This document shows positions 1-10,393 of a DNA stretch of 64,000 nucleotides, piece by piece. Position 1 is the stretch's first letter; each line of letters begins with the position of its first letter. This DNA comes from an uncultured Mucispirillum sp. (GTDB lineage: Bacteria > Chrysiogenota > Deferribacteres > Deferribacterales > Mucispirillaceae). The DNA is taken from the NCBI GenBank assembly GCA_944324495.1, contig CALUWN010000009.1:1-64000 (forward strand), in the 5' to 3' direction. A model generated the notes under the pieces. That model ran no database searches and was not told the origin of the DNA. It worked only from the letters and a program-made list of their open reading frames with translations. The position numbers were made by a program, and so were the translations under genes.

Positions 1-75
1 CACCTTTAGATGCTGCAGGTGATAGTGGCTTATAGCCAAAGAGCAAACTACCCGTTTAACGGGTAGTTATGATTT
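1..75 (+). mobile_element. Right end of an IS200-type element (truncated by window edge)
   Basis: These bases match the right end of the complete element at 48218-48292 with only about three differences, including the strong hairpin AACTACCCGTT/AACGGGTAGTT and the small hairpin GGCTTATAGCC. Similarity stops at about position 75, directly beside the enolase stop codon. The transposase of this copy would lie to the left, outside the window. The plus orientation is deduced from the match to the intact copy. Confidence 0.85.
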
Positions 76-1374
<1,299 letters not shown>

Positions 1375-1389
1375 TTATTAAATTAATCT

Positions 1390-1418
1390 ATTCTATTATT
1401 TTTTTGTATAAAGTTCAA
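1390..1418 (-). promoter_or_regulatory. Sigma70-type promoter of eno
   Basis: Read on the minus strand, a TTGAAC -35 box (1413-1418) is followed by exactly 17 bases and a TAGAAT -10 box (1390-1395). It sits about 30 bases upstream of the eno start codon. Confidence 0.7.
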
Positions 1419-1498
1419 TAAAATTCGTAAAAAATCTATTTAAAAAATCAAAATTTTTTGATATATATATTTAAGTTTATTAATAATGAGGTAATCCA

Positions 1499-2809
1499 TT
1501 GTATAAAGTACCAAATTTAGTATATGCCAATGAAAAAGGCGAAATATTTGACCACCCAGAGCTTAAAATGGCAGTTTCTAGTGGTGGTTATAATTTTATC
1601 CCTTATGAAACAGAGTTAATAAGGCTTCCAGAATCTTCAAGGCTTTATTTTATGCCCCATACTCACCCTATAGCTTATGATGAAAACAAGGCAAACTTAG
1701 TAGATTTTAAAGAGGGGTATGCTGTAAGTGTTTTTTTATCACCGGGGTTTTTAAGGCTTTATTTACCAGCTTATAAGAAAACGAAAGATTATACTATGCC
1801 GCTTTTTGCATATACTGCTGTTGGTTTTTTAGACGGCCATTTTGTTGTGCCTGCTATACAAGTAGATAATATATCTAAATGGGACCCAAAAAATTATGAT
1901 TTTTCCTGTAATTTTGATAAACAGGTTGATGAGTTTATAAAAAACGCACCAGAAAACAGGCTATACAATCAGCTTAGAAAATGTGCTACAGTTTACCATT
2001 GCACAGCTGCTAAAAATGTATTTTATCCTAGGTGGGAATGCCCTATACCTACAAGCCCAGCTTGTAACAGTGCCTGTGTTGGCTGTATTTCTTTACAGGC
2101 TTCTGAATGCTGCCCGTCTCCGCAGGATAGAATAACTTTTGCACCAACTGCAGAAGAAATAGCAGAGGTTGCTTTAGCTCATGGTGAAAAAGCAAAAGAC
2201 CCACTTGTAAGTTTTGGGCAGGGGTGCGAAGGTGACCCATGCCTTGCTGCTGATAATATAGCAAAAGCAGTGAAAATTATAAAAAGGGAAAACCCAAATT
2301 TAACAGTTAATTTTAATTCTAACTGCTCCATACCAGAAAATGTGGCAAAGGTATTAGATGCTGGGGTGGATAGTGTGCGTGTAAGCTTAAATTCTGTAAT
2401 AGAAAGCACATATAATGCTTATTACAGACCGCGTACATATAAATTTCAAGATGTTGTAAAAAGTGTAGAATTAATAAAAGAAGCAGGTGTATTTTTACAA
2501 CTTAATCTGCTTACATTTCCGGGTATTAATGATAGAGCATCAGAAACATCAGCTTTACTTGATTTTGTGGAAAAATATAAAGTAGATTTAATACAGATGC
2601 GTAACTTAAATATAGATGCAGAGCTTTTATATAAAAGTTTAAATTTAAAACCAGATGAAATACACGGGCTTAAAAATATGATGAAGTTAATAAAAAAACG
2701 CAGACCTGAGATTCAGTTTGGTTATTTTAATAGAATGAAAAAAGATTTTCATACGCCTACAGGTTATCCTGATTTAAGGCCGCCAAAAAAGGGGAAAAGC
2801 CATATTTAA
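1499..2809 (+). CDS. Radical SAM protein of unknown substrate
   Basis: The protein has 436 residues. The radical SAM cluster motif is Cys189-x3-Cys193-x2-Cys196 (PACNSACVGC), followed by a TIM-barrel-like region with a glycine-rich SAM-binding stretch (SFGQGCEGDP). About 180 residues precede the cluster, unusually many, and several extra cysteines (SECCPSP) sit just after it. The start is TTG with GAGG 7 bases upstream; the nearest ATG is much further in. The 3' end overlaps the inferred start of the MnmC-like methyltransferase, so the two are probably translated together. Family membership is clear but the reaction is not, and I would not assign a pathway. Confidence 0.85.
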   Translation: MYKVPNLVYANEKGEIFDHPELKMAVSSGGYNFIPYETELIRLPESSRLYFMPHTHPIAYDENKANLVDFKEGYAVSVFLSPGFLRLYLPAYKKTKDYTMPLFAYTAVGFLDGHFVVPAIQVDNISKWDPKNYDFSCNFDKQVDEFIKNAPENRLYNQLRKCATVYHCTAAKNVFYPRWECPIPTSPACNSACVGCISLQASECCPSPQDRITFAPTAEEIAEVALAHGEKAKDPLVSFGQGCEGDPCLAADNIAKAVKIIKRENPNLTVNFNSNCSIPENVAKVLDAGVDSVRVSLNSVIESTYNAYYRPRTYKFQDVVKSVELIKEAGVFLQLNLLTFPGINDRASETSALLDFVEKYKVDLIQMRNLNIDAELLYKSLNLKPDEIHGLKNMMKLIKKRRPEIQFGYFNRMKKDFHTPTGYPDLRPPKKGKSHI

Positions 2810-3521
2810 TAGAAACCTGCCAGTAAATATATATGGCGATAAAAAGATTATAAACACATACGACGGCTCTTATACATTTTACAGTATGGAGTATAATGAA
2901 TCCTACAAAACAAAATCAGTGGGAGCTTATGCTGAAAGTCTGCATAAATTTGTAAATGGCACAGAAATTATAAAACGGGCAGAAAAAAGCGATATAAGAG
3001 TACTAGATATTTGCTTTGGTTTAGGGTTAAATCTTGCTGTTACACTAGATGAAGCATTAAAACATAATATAACAAACAGGATACATATAGTATCCGTTGA
3101 AAAAGATGCAAGCCTTTTGCATATTGTAAAAAACACCCATATTTTAATGCCTAATGCAGGGTATAAAGTACTGCGGGAGCTTATAAGTAATGGTATATAT
3201 AACAACTTTTCTTTAGAATATTATATTCAAGATGCAGTAGAGTTTATATACTCATTAAACCATAAGTTTGATGTAATATATTTTGACCCATTTTCAAAAA
3301 AGCATAACGAAGAAATGTGGAGCGATAAGATGATTAATAAGCTCTATTCTTTACTTCGTGAAAATGGGGTATTAACCACTTATGCATCAAGCAAAACCAT
3401 AAAAGAAAGTTTTATAAATGCAGGCTTTCAAATTTCAAGTTTAACTTCCCTTGGCTCTCGTTATCAACCAGCCACAAAAGCTGCAAAAAATAACAAAAAC
3501 ATTTATCGTTATTTTATTTGA
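2802..3521 (+). CDS. MnmC/DUF752-like SAM-dependent methyltransferase (probable ATA start)
   Basis: A Rossmann-type methyltransferase with LDICFGLGLN as the SAM-binding loop and FDVIYFDPFSKKHNEEMWS as the acceptor motif typical of the MnmC N-terminal/DUF752 family, which modifies the tRNA wobble uridine. It lacks the FAD oxidase half found in full MnmC. The first ATG (2886) would cut off the family N-terminus: the reading frame upstream encodes NTYDGSYTFYSMEYNES, which resembles the conserved start of DUF752 proteins. That frame is open back to 2778 with no ATG, GTG or TTG. I propose ATA at 2802, with AAGGGG 7 bases before it and an 8-bp overlap with the radical SAM gene. This gives 239 residues. 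The family call is good; the start codon is an inference. Confidence 0.75.
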   Translation: MFNRNLPVNIYGDKKIINTYDGSYTFYSMEYNESYKTKSVGAYAESLHKFVNGTEIIKRAEKSDIRVLDICFGLGLNLAVTLDEALKHNITNRIHIVSVEKDASLLHIVKNTHILMPNAGYKVLRELISNGIYNNFSLEYYIQDAVEFIYSLNHKFDVIYFDPFSKKHNEEMWSDKMINKLYSLLRENGVLTTYASSKTIKESFINAGFQISSLTSLGSRYQPATKAAKNNKNIYRYFI

Positions 3522-3546
3522 CATTATACATTTTTACAAATATAAT
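3518..3546 (+). promoter_or_regulatory. Perfect consensus sigma70 promoter of the PAAR cassette
   Basis: TTGACA at 3518-3523, a 17-base spacer and TATAAT at 3541-3546 match the housekeeping consensus exactly. The promoter begins over the stop codon of the methyltransferase and ends 31 bases before the PAAR-like start codon. Confidence 0.85.
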
Positions 3547-3577
3547 TACATTATTCTCAAAAATAAAAAGGTGATAT

Positions 3578-4471
3578 ATGCCTGATGAAAATGTATCAAC
3601 ATTAATGCTTCACCCTGTAGTAGAGAATGATATTTTAATGTGTGCACATGGTGGCATAGTGCAGTTAAAATCTATCAAGGGTAAACCTTTTAAAAGTGGT
3701 GATATATCATTAATATTGGAATCTGATTTACAGAATGCAGTAATTACAGGGTGTCCAAATTCAGTATTAGGTGTTCCTGCTCCTTGCACTATGGTTGTAA
3801 ACATACCCCCTGCGGCATTAAGCATAAAAAAATTAAACAATGAACGTGCCGTTATACAAGACTACGTGAGTATGATATTAACAGATAAAGGTGTTCCATT
3901 ACAGTGCAGCCCAAAACCAAATAAATGGAAACTTGCTTGTTCTGCACCAGTAAGCACATCATCATCTGCTGCTGGCAGTAATACTGATATAAAAGACTAT
4001 AATCATATTTTTCATATAAGGTATTGTTTAAGTAAAATAAATAATGATATTATAAATACAGCCTATGAAATTAAGGTTTATAATTCTTCAGTAGAAAATA
4101 CTAATGCTAAAAGCAGCTTATATAATTTTCGTGAGACAGATTTTGAAAACCCATACAAAATAGATATGGGCAAGGTAAAAGAAAGTGATAATGGTATATA
4201 TGGTGAATTATTAGATTATTTAAAATCTACCTATTCAGAAGATGTATATTCGTATAAAGCATTATCTTTAGATATTGGAGCAAACATATTTGAATATATA
4301 TTTTTAGTACCGAAAAAGAAAAAATATGAATCAAATTTTGGTTATCTATCTACTGGTGAGCGTTTTTTACGTGTATATAAAAATGATGATAATACACCCC
4401 AGAAAACAGTTGTAACAGAGCTGTATAAAGTTAGCAAAATGTATGAAGAAGTAAATCTTGTGATAAGTTAG
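3578..4471 (+). CDS. PAAR-like (T6SS spike-associated) protein
   Basis: The first 130 residues look like PAAR-like proteins: CAHGGIVQL near the N-terminus, then a segment built around AVITGCPNSVLGVPAPC, and TDKGVPLQC before residue 115. Proteins of this family cap the VgrG spike of type VI secretion systems and recruit cargo. The remaining 165 residues, from a Ser/Ala-rich linker (about 125-135) onward, are an extension I do not recognise and may bind the neighbouring large protein. GGTG lies 6 bases before the ATG. The next gene starts 7 bases after the stop. No other T6SS structural gene is in the window, so involvement in secretion is inferred from this one domain. Confidence 0.7.
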   Translation: MPDENVSTLMLHPVVENDILMCAHGGIVQLKSIKGKPFKSGDISLILESDLQNAVITGCPNSVLGVPAPCTMVVNIPPAALSIKKLNNERAVIQDYVSMILTDKGVPLQCSPKPNKWKLACSAPVSTSSSAAGSNTDIKDYNHIFHIRYCLSKINNDIINTAYEIKVYNSSVENTNAKSSLYNFRETDFENPYKIDMGKVKESDNGIYGELLDYLKSTYSEDVYSYKALSLDIGANIFEYIFLVPKKKKYESNFGYLSTGERFLRVYKNDDNTPQKTVVTELYKVSKMYEEVNLVIS

Positions 4472-4478
4472 GTATATA

Positions 4479-7400
4479 ATGCATAAAGCTACAAATCTTG
4501 CAGAAAATAAAATTGTATATGATATTGAAGCTCCTCAAAATAATTCTATTATTGGAGATATAACTTGTACTGTAAAGTATCAGAAACAAATAATAGAAAA
4601 TTCTTCAGATAATAAACGCAGTGTACTGATAGTAGAAAATGAGTATCAATTGTATAACTATTCTGAACTATTATTATCTTTATTAAATGATAAAGGTAGT
4701 GTTGAAATAATAATAAACAGCACAGAAGTTGAAGATAGTACAGATGAAGATAATAATTTAGAAATTGGTGGTGCAAATAAATCAGATAATATAGGCGTTG
4801 CTGTAGATAAGAAAAAAAATGAGAAATATTTTTATTTTGATATGGGTAGTATAACAATCAATGAAATAATTAGTGCAGTCGTTAGTGGGGCAAAGAGCGT
4901 TAGTGAACGTGAAACTCCTATAAATGGCAAAAGTATGGTAGAGTTAAAAATAGTATATGTGGAAAAATATTCTATATTAGATAATTTATTACAGCAAATG
5001 AAAAAGTTAAATTATACTAAGGAAAACCTTGAAGCTCGGGTAGATGAGTTATTAAAAGATATATATAGTCAAATACAAGATTTCAATAGTAAGTACGGAA
5101 AATTTATTAATAGAGAAAATTATAGTGGTTTTATTACGGAAGAAGATATAAAGGGTTTTAAACCAATAATAGTAGATTTATACCAATATATTGATAAATA
5201 TGTAAAAGATTATGCATCAAAAGTTAATAAAAAAAATCTTCAGCAAGCTGCATGGAGTTATGTTAAGTTTCATTTAGCTATAATAAGTGCAGCATTTACA
5301 GGAGGTGCAACTGTACCTTATATTTATATTTCACTGGGTGAATTTTTTGTAGATTTATATACATTAATCCATCAATCTACTTATGTTAAAAAGGAAGAAT
5401 ATCATTTATATTCTCTTATGAATTCACGATATTTTCTTTTATTAGCTATGCAGTTTGGTTATAAGCTCCATATTTTATCAGAATACTCAAGTGGTATTAA
5501 AGGCTGTTATTTATATCAGGAAAATGGTGAATACAGAAAACTTACTTTTCTTAATAAAGCCAAGGTAATAGAAAGTAGTTTAAATCAGTGGTATTATTCA
5601 TTTGAATTTAATACTTATTTTCAATCTGATAATAAATTAGATATTTTAAAAACAATCTTAGGCGATTCATATGATAAATTATTTGACAAAACTATGTTAT
5701 TGCAAAAAATAGACACTAGATATGGTGAAATATATGAATCTCGCCATAAAGAGTTGTATGATAACTATATTAGTAATTTATCACATCTTTTGTTTATAGA
5801 AACGCCTTCATATACATCTTCTTATCTTAGTGCAATAATAGATAGTAAATTGCATACAGTTGAAAATAATAGTGTAAATAAAGATATAAATATACTAATT
5901 TTTACAAATTCTTTAAAAGAAACAGCAGTTAGTTTTGTAGGAAAAGATTTAAAGCATAATTTAAGTATACAGAACACTCATACCACAGTTAAGGAAGATA
6001 GTATGCGTGATGAGATAATATATAGTGTGAAAAAAATAGCCCCTTTTATGTCGTGTGCTCCAAGTGAATATCATAAGATGAGAAAGTATGGTTTGGAAGA
6101 TTATGCAGAGTATGATAGAGTTATTTCTGATAATAATAATAAAATTGCAAATATAATGTTTTTGTCATGTTTTCATTATGCATCAAAGAAAACTATGATT
6201 AATGATTTATGTACAGGTTTAGAGAAAATATTAGAAACAAGTAGATTATCTTCACATGATTTTATGCATTATTTTTATAAATGGGATTTATTAGAAGAGT
6301 TAGAAGATATAAAAAATACTGAACTTGATGATATAAATATAGAAACACTTTATCAAATATTTTTAATAGTAGATGAAATATTTGATTTAACTTATGATGC
6401 ATATGGTTATTATGAATTATTACACATAAAAGAACAATTAAACCACATATTGCAAAGGTTATCTTATTTTTTTGCAGTGTGGCAGTCCAAAAACAGAGTG
6501 CCAATAGATAAAGTTGTGGAAAAAATAGAGGAGAATATAGATAGTATTTTTCGTACAGGAATAATCTCTTTTACGTCATTTAAATTTATTAAATTATATT
6601 CTTATTTTATGCATTATTCATCATTAAATGATTTTTGTTATAATGAACTTGTTGAAAACGAATATTCGCCTTTTAATTATATAACATATTCTTTGGCATT
6701 ACCAACTATACATAAGTTATATAAAAATGTTTTTTTATATATTTTTGGTATAGATAGACTTTCTAGCTATGAATATGAATATAAAAAAAGCAATTTTTTT
6801 CAAAAAGAATATTATCAGGTGCATGAAAAACTTCGTGCAATTTTTAAAAATAAGTTATTATTAAAAGTAAATAATACTGTTATGGAAATATATAACTCAT
6901 TACTTTTATCTATGATAAATATAAATCCATATATAATATCTTATTATAGGGTAAATAAAAGCTATGTATATGATATGAAAAATGAGCTGTTTTATATTTG
7001 TTTTAAAGCTCTTGAAGTTAAATATAAAAAATATTCTAATCAAAATATGCCCCATGAAGCAGGTAATTATTTATATTATTATAATGAATTATACCAAATA
7101 GCTAAGTTTATATATGATAATATACTAAGCAATAATAAATTAATAAGTGAATTATTAAAGCCTGTTGATGAAAATGTAGTTGCTAATATAGATAGTTATA
7201 TTGAAAATATGAAACTGCTCTTTAGTGATTATATTAGAGTATTAGGTGATTATATTAATATAGATAAAATACATAATAATGATACAAGTGAAGAACAAGA
7301 TAATTTTAAACTGGATACATCTTTTATCAGAATATTTTATGAGGAGTTTTATAAAGAAACATCGCAGGAAATATACAGGGATACTGTAATTTCGTTTTTC

Positions 7401-8612
7401 CTTATGAACCAGTATGTGTTTGATGAAACTTTTATAAATTCTTCTTTTAAATCAATGCAGCAGGGTAAAATTTTTAAGAAAAATAAAATAAGTTTAGAAT
7501 CATTAGTTAAAACCATATTGGAGTTTAGTGATGTAGTTTCAGTTTCTATTAAAAAGGAATATTTTCACAAACCTAATCTGTTTGACATATCAAATCAAGT
7601 TAGTATTGTCAGAAAATATAGGTATGTGTTTGATATACAAGATTTTTTTAAAGGTATATTAAAACTAACATATACTAAATTAATGGATGGTATATACCCA
7701 ACTGCAGATATTAAAGAGAATGAAAATATAAATAAATTAATGCATACATTATATATTGATTCGGGTATGCTTCCGCCACATACTACTATTAACCAATACT
7801 GTATATGCACTCCATATGAGCTGACGGATAATATTTCTATTTTTGATAAAACCCATATACTTTTAGCAAACCAAAATATGGATATAAATTTTTTATATGA
7901 TTCAAAAAGTTTTCTAGCTGGTATACATGATGCAGAAAAAGCATCTGAAATATTTAGAAATAAGATATTTACATATGTAACAGGTCATAATATTGAAGGT
8001 CTTGAAAACCCATTGTTAAATAAGTATAAAGAAATGTATTATAAAGATAAATTGGCAAAAGATAATGACGAAAGTGTTGGTGCATATGCTGCATGGCTAT
8101 ATATACAAAAAAAATACCAAGAATATAATAAAAGCGAACAAAAAGATAAAATTTTAGATATAGATATTAATACAATAAAAGCTAAGTTATGTTTGAAAGA
8201 TGAATTAGAACATACTGATGATAATTTACATAACAATAGTAATATGTATAACAATAATATAAATGCTAGAAGGAAAACGAAAACAGTTGATTCACCAGCA
8301 ACCACATTAGCTAAAAGCTTTTACCATGTGGTAGCTTATACAAATGAATATAAGTTAATAAATGAGCTTGTACCTAAAAAGCAAATAAATGTAGAGCAGG
8401 ATAATAACCAGCAACAGCTTCGTAATAACACATTTGTGGAAAGTATTTATGAAATAGCACGCCAAAACCTGCGTAGTGCATATATGCAGGAAGAAAAACG
8501 TGAATTTCAAGATACTACAAGTAAAAAAGACAAAAAAATTGTAGTAAATCAGCAGCCTTTTATAGGTATAGTTACTTTATGGGTATTACCTAAAGGTATA
8601 TTAGGAGGTTAA
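4479..8612 (+). CDS. Large uncharacterised protein, candidate T6SS cargo/effector
   Basis: The protein has 1377 residues, starts 7 bases after the PAAR-like gene and is rich in Asn, Ile, Tyr and Lys, markedly more AT-biased than the housekeeping genes. I do not recognise any domain. Visible features are a beta-rich N-terminus (about 1-160), a short coiled coil near 165-200, a hydrophobic stretch around 258-290 that could span or insert into a membrane, long helical Tyr/Phe-rich middle segments and a charged C-terminal region ending in IVTLWVLPKGILGG. There is no signal peptide and no nuclease, lipase or peptidase motif I can name. Position directly after a PAAR-like gene and before duplicated Sel1-like genes makes a T6SS effector or carrier the most likely role, by inference only. 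Confidence 0.6.
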   Translation: MHKATNLAENKIVYDIEAPQNNSIIGDITCTVKYQKQIIENSSDNKRSVLIVENEYQLYNYSELLLSLLNDKGSVEIIINSTEVEDSTDEDNNLEIGGANKSDNIGVAVDKKKNEKYFYFDMGSITINEIISAVVSGAKSVSERETPINGKSMVELKIVYVEKYSILDNLLQQMKKLNYTKENLEARVDELLKDIYSQIQDFNSKYGKFINRENYSGFITEEDIKGFKPIIVDLYQYIDKYVKDYASKVNKKNLQQAAWSYVKFHLAIISAAFTGGATVPYIYISLGEFFVDLYTLIHQSTYVKKEEYHLYSLMNSRYFLLLAMQFGYKLHILSEYSSGIKGCYLYQENGEYRKLTFLNKAKVIESSLNQWYYSFEFNTYFQSDNKLDILKTILGDSYDKLFDKTMLLQKIDTRYGEIYESRHKELYDNYISNLSHLLFIETPSYTSSYLSAIIDSKLHTVENNSVNKDINILIFTNSLKETAVSFVGKDLKHNLSIQNTHTTVKEDSMRDEIIYSVKKIAPFMSCAPSEYHKMRKYGLEDYAEYDRVISDNNNKIANIMFLSCFHYASKKTMINDLCTGLEKILETSRLSSHDFMHYFYKWDLLEELEDIKNTELDDINIETLYQIFLIVDEIFDLTYDAYGYYELLHIKEQLNHILQRLSYFFAVWQSKNRVPIDKVVEKIEENIDSIFRTGIISFTSFKFIKLYSYFMHYSSLNDFCYNELVENEYSPFNYITYSLALPTIHKLYKNVFLYIFGIDRLSSYEYEYKKSNFFQKEYYQVHEKLRAIFKNKLLLKVNNTVMEIYNSLLLSMININPYIISYYRVNKSYVYDMKNELFYICFKALEVKYKKYSNQNMPHEAGNYLYYYNELYQIAKFIYDNILSNNKLISELLKPVDENVVANIDSYIENMKLLFSDYIRVLGDYINIDKIHNNDTSEEQDNFKLDTSFIRIFYEEFYKETSQEIYRDTVISFFLMNQYVFDETFINSSFKSMQQGKIFKKNKISLESLVKTILEFSDVVSVSIKKEYFHKPNLFDISNQVSIVRKYRYVFDIQDFFKGILKLTYTKLMDGIYPTADIKENENINKLMHTLYIDSGMLPPHTTINQYCICTPYELTDNISIFDKTHILLANQNMDINFLYDSKSFLAGIHDAEKASEIFRNKIFTYVTGHNIEGLENPLLNKYKEMYYKDKLAKDNDESVGAYAAWLYIQKKYQEYNKSEQKDKILDIDINTIKAKLCLKDELEHTDDNLHNNSNMYNNNINARRKTKTVDSPATTLAKSFYHVVAYTNEYKLINELVPKKQINVEQDNNQQQLRNNTFVESIYEIARQNLRSAYMQEEKREFQDTTSKKDKKIVVNQQPFIGIVTLWVLPKGILGG

Positions 8613-8616
8613 AATA

Positions 8617-10287
8617 ATGGCATTTGATTTTAATGTAATAGCCCAACAGGAGAAATTTTATTTAACAGATACAATAGAAGAATTATTAAAATTACAGGAA
8701 GTGACACCATATTTACCCCTAAAGGAGAAACTAGAGCCAGAGTTTGAGGCAATAGCCTCCGGCCACCCTAAAACAGAATTATGGAGCTATTACTTATACC
8801 GTAAACTACCTTATGATATAGAACATGAGCATATGGTAAAGTACCGCGAGCAGCTTCGCCAAGCACCAATAGGCATACAATGGAGTGCAGAAGAATTAAA
8901 GGAACTAGACAGGTTATCAGATATAAAATCCAAACGCTACAAAATACTAGAAAAAAGTGGATTATTAAGCAGTGTATATATTCCCCATATAAAATATCAA
9001 AAAGAGATGATAAATTATCCAGATATGCCAATAGATATAGGCTTAAAATCAGATTTTGAAAAGGGAATAAAGTTATTTAATGCAGGTGATTATACATCAT
9101 CCTTAAAATATTTACAAGGTCCATCATCAAAAGGTAACTATTTAGCCACTCAGTTAATATGCGATATATATCTTCATGATTTAACAGATATAAAATTTCA
9201 CTCATTTTATAATAAAATATATTCTGATAAATCAGGCAATCCCAGTTTAAAATACTTGTTACAATTAGAAAGCAGCGATGCAGTAGTAAAAGAATTTCAA
9301 TATAAAATGGGTAAAGTACTAGAGTATGGTAAGGAGCTGGAACGCCGTGGCTTACCCTTAGGAGCATATATTCAAGCACTTGGCTATGAACATATGCTTA
9401 ATGTTGGTCGAAACCAATTTGACAGGCGATTTCGTCCAGATTATGTAAAACATTTAATGCGTGCAGCCAATAACGGTTCTTATCAAGCCTATTCACACTT
9501 AGCCACAAATTTTACTGATATGGAGTGGGCATTATGTGGTATGATATCAAGCCTTGATTATAAATGTTTTGATGAGTATGTAGGAAATTTTGATACTCAG
9601 GATATGGAAATGGCAAGCCCCCGTAATTTAGCCATAGTCCGCTTAGCAGCTATGTGGGGCAGTGCTACAGCATTACATTTATTAACCTTTGGTCCTACAG
9701 GTAATTTTGTAGCAGGTCTTCCCCATATGATATTACAGGGCTACCCCAAGGGCGGAATATATATGCCAGATGATGAGCAGTCCTACCGCGGTAATATCTA
9801 TAAAAGATTTTATGGAGAAACAGGCAAATTAAGGGAAGATGGCTTAATACCAGATTTAGATATGATATATCCACCGAAGCCAGTAATCCACTGCCCTTAT
9901 GGAATGACAACATTAATAGATTTAATGTTTAAGGATTATCCAGACTTAAAACATCCCTTAGATAAGACAGCAACCGAGGCAGATATTTTACGTTTTCGAG
10001 AGCAGCTTCATAAAGATGTATTGGAACTGGGAGGCTTTTATGTAGGTGGATACTGGGCACAAAATATTATCCCAAATCATATGGAAGAAATGAAGAAACA
10101 ATTAATAGATGAATATGATTCATTTTGTGACAGCTATAAATATTTTCCAGAGGGTACAGATTTATTATTTGGCTACTTAAATGTATTAAAATTAAGGGAA
10201 TTAAGAAGTAACCCATTATATTACCCAAGCGGTAGACCGTATATATATCCAGCAAGTGTATATAAAAAACACCCAACATGGTATTAA
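8617..10287 (+). CDS. Sel1-like repeat protein, copy A; candidate immunity or partner protein
   Basis: The protein has 556 residues and no signal peptide or membrane segment, so it is probably cytoplasmic. Helical TPR/Sel1-like units are visible around residues 145-190 (GIKLFNAGDYTSSLKYL), 240-260 (ERRGLPLGAY), 275-300 (YVKHLMRAANNGSYQAYSHL) and 335-360 (AIVRLAAMWGSATALHL). A later conserved-looking stretch reads IYPPKPVIHCPYGM (about 417-430). The start has AGGAGG 7 bases upstream. It begins 4 bases after the large gene, in the same operon. Sel1-like proteins occur as immunity proteins beside T6SS effectors, and duplication is common there, but nothing in the sequence proves that role. It could also be a loading adaptor. 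Confidence 0.65.
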   Translation: MAFDFNVIAQQEKFYLTDTIEELLKLQEVTPYLPLKEKLEPEFEAIASGHPKTELWSYYLYRKLPYDIEHEHMVKYREQLRQAPIGIQWSAEELKELDRLSDIKSKRYKILEKSGLLSSVYIPHIKYQKEMINYPDMPIDIGLKSDFEKGIKLFNAGDYTSSLKYLQGPSSKGNYLATQLICDIYLHDLTDIKFHSFYNKIYSDKSGNPSLKYLLQLESSDAVVKEFQYKMGKVLEYGKELERRGLPLGAYIQALGYEHMLNVGRNQFDRRFRPDYVKHLMRAANNGSYQAYSHLATNFTDMEWALCGMISSLDYKCFDEYVGNFDTQDMEMASPRNLAIVRLAAMWGSATALHLLTFGPTGNFVAGLPHMILQGYPKGGIYMPDDEQSYRGNIYKRFYGETGKLREDGLIPDLDMIYPPKPVIHCPYGMTTLIDLMFKDYPDLKHPLDKTATEADILRFREQLHKDVLELGGFYVGGYWAQNIIPNHMEEMKKQLIDEYDSFCDSYKYFPEGTDLLFGYLNVLKLRELRSNPLYYPSGRPYIYPASVYKKHPTWY

Positions 10288-10393
10288 AAAACTTTGCAAG
10301 AATAGTTATAATTATGGTATATAAAATAATGGAGTGTAATATGTATAGTTACTTTATGGGTATTACCTAAAGGTATATTAGGAGGTTAAAATA

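Noticed and set aside
2886-3521. ATG 2886 as the methyltransferase start
   Set aside because: The upstream frame encodes a segment typical of DUF752 N-termini, so the shorter form is probably truncated. It stays possible as a fallback.
8768-9031. Antisense ORFs inside the 556-codon genes (8768-9031, 10545-10808 and others)
   Set aside because: They are identical in both copies only because the DNA is duplicated. Their products look like random hydrophobic translations and have no ribosome binding site.
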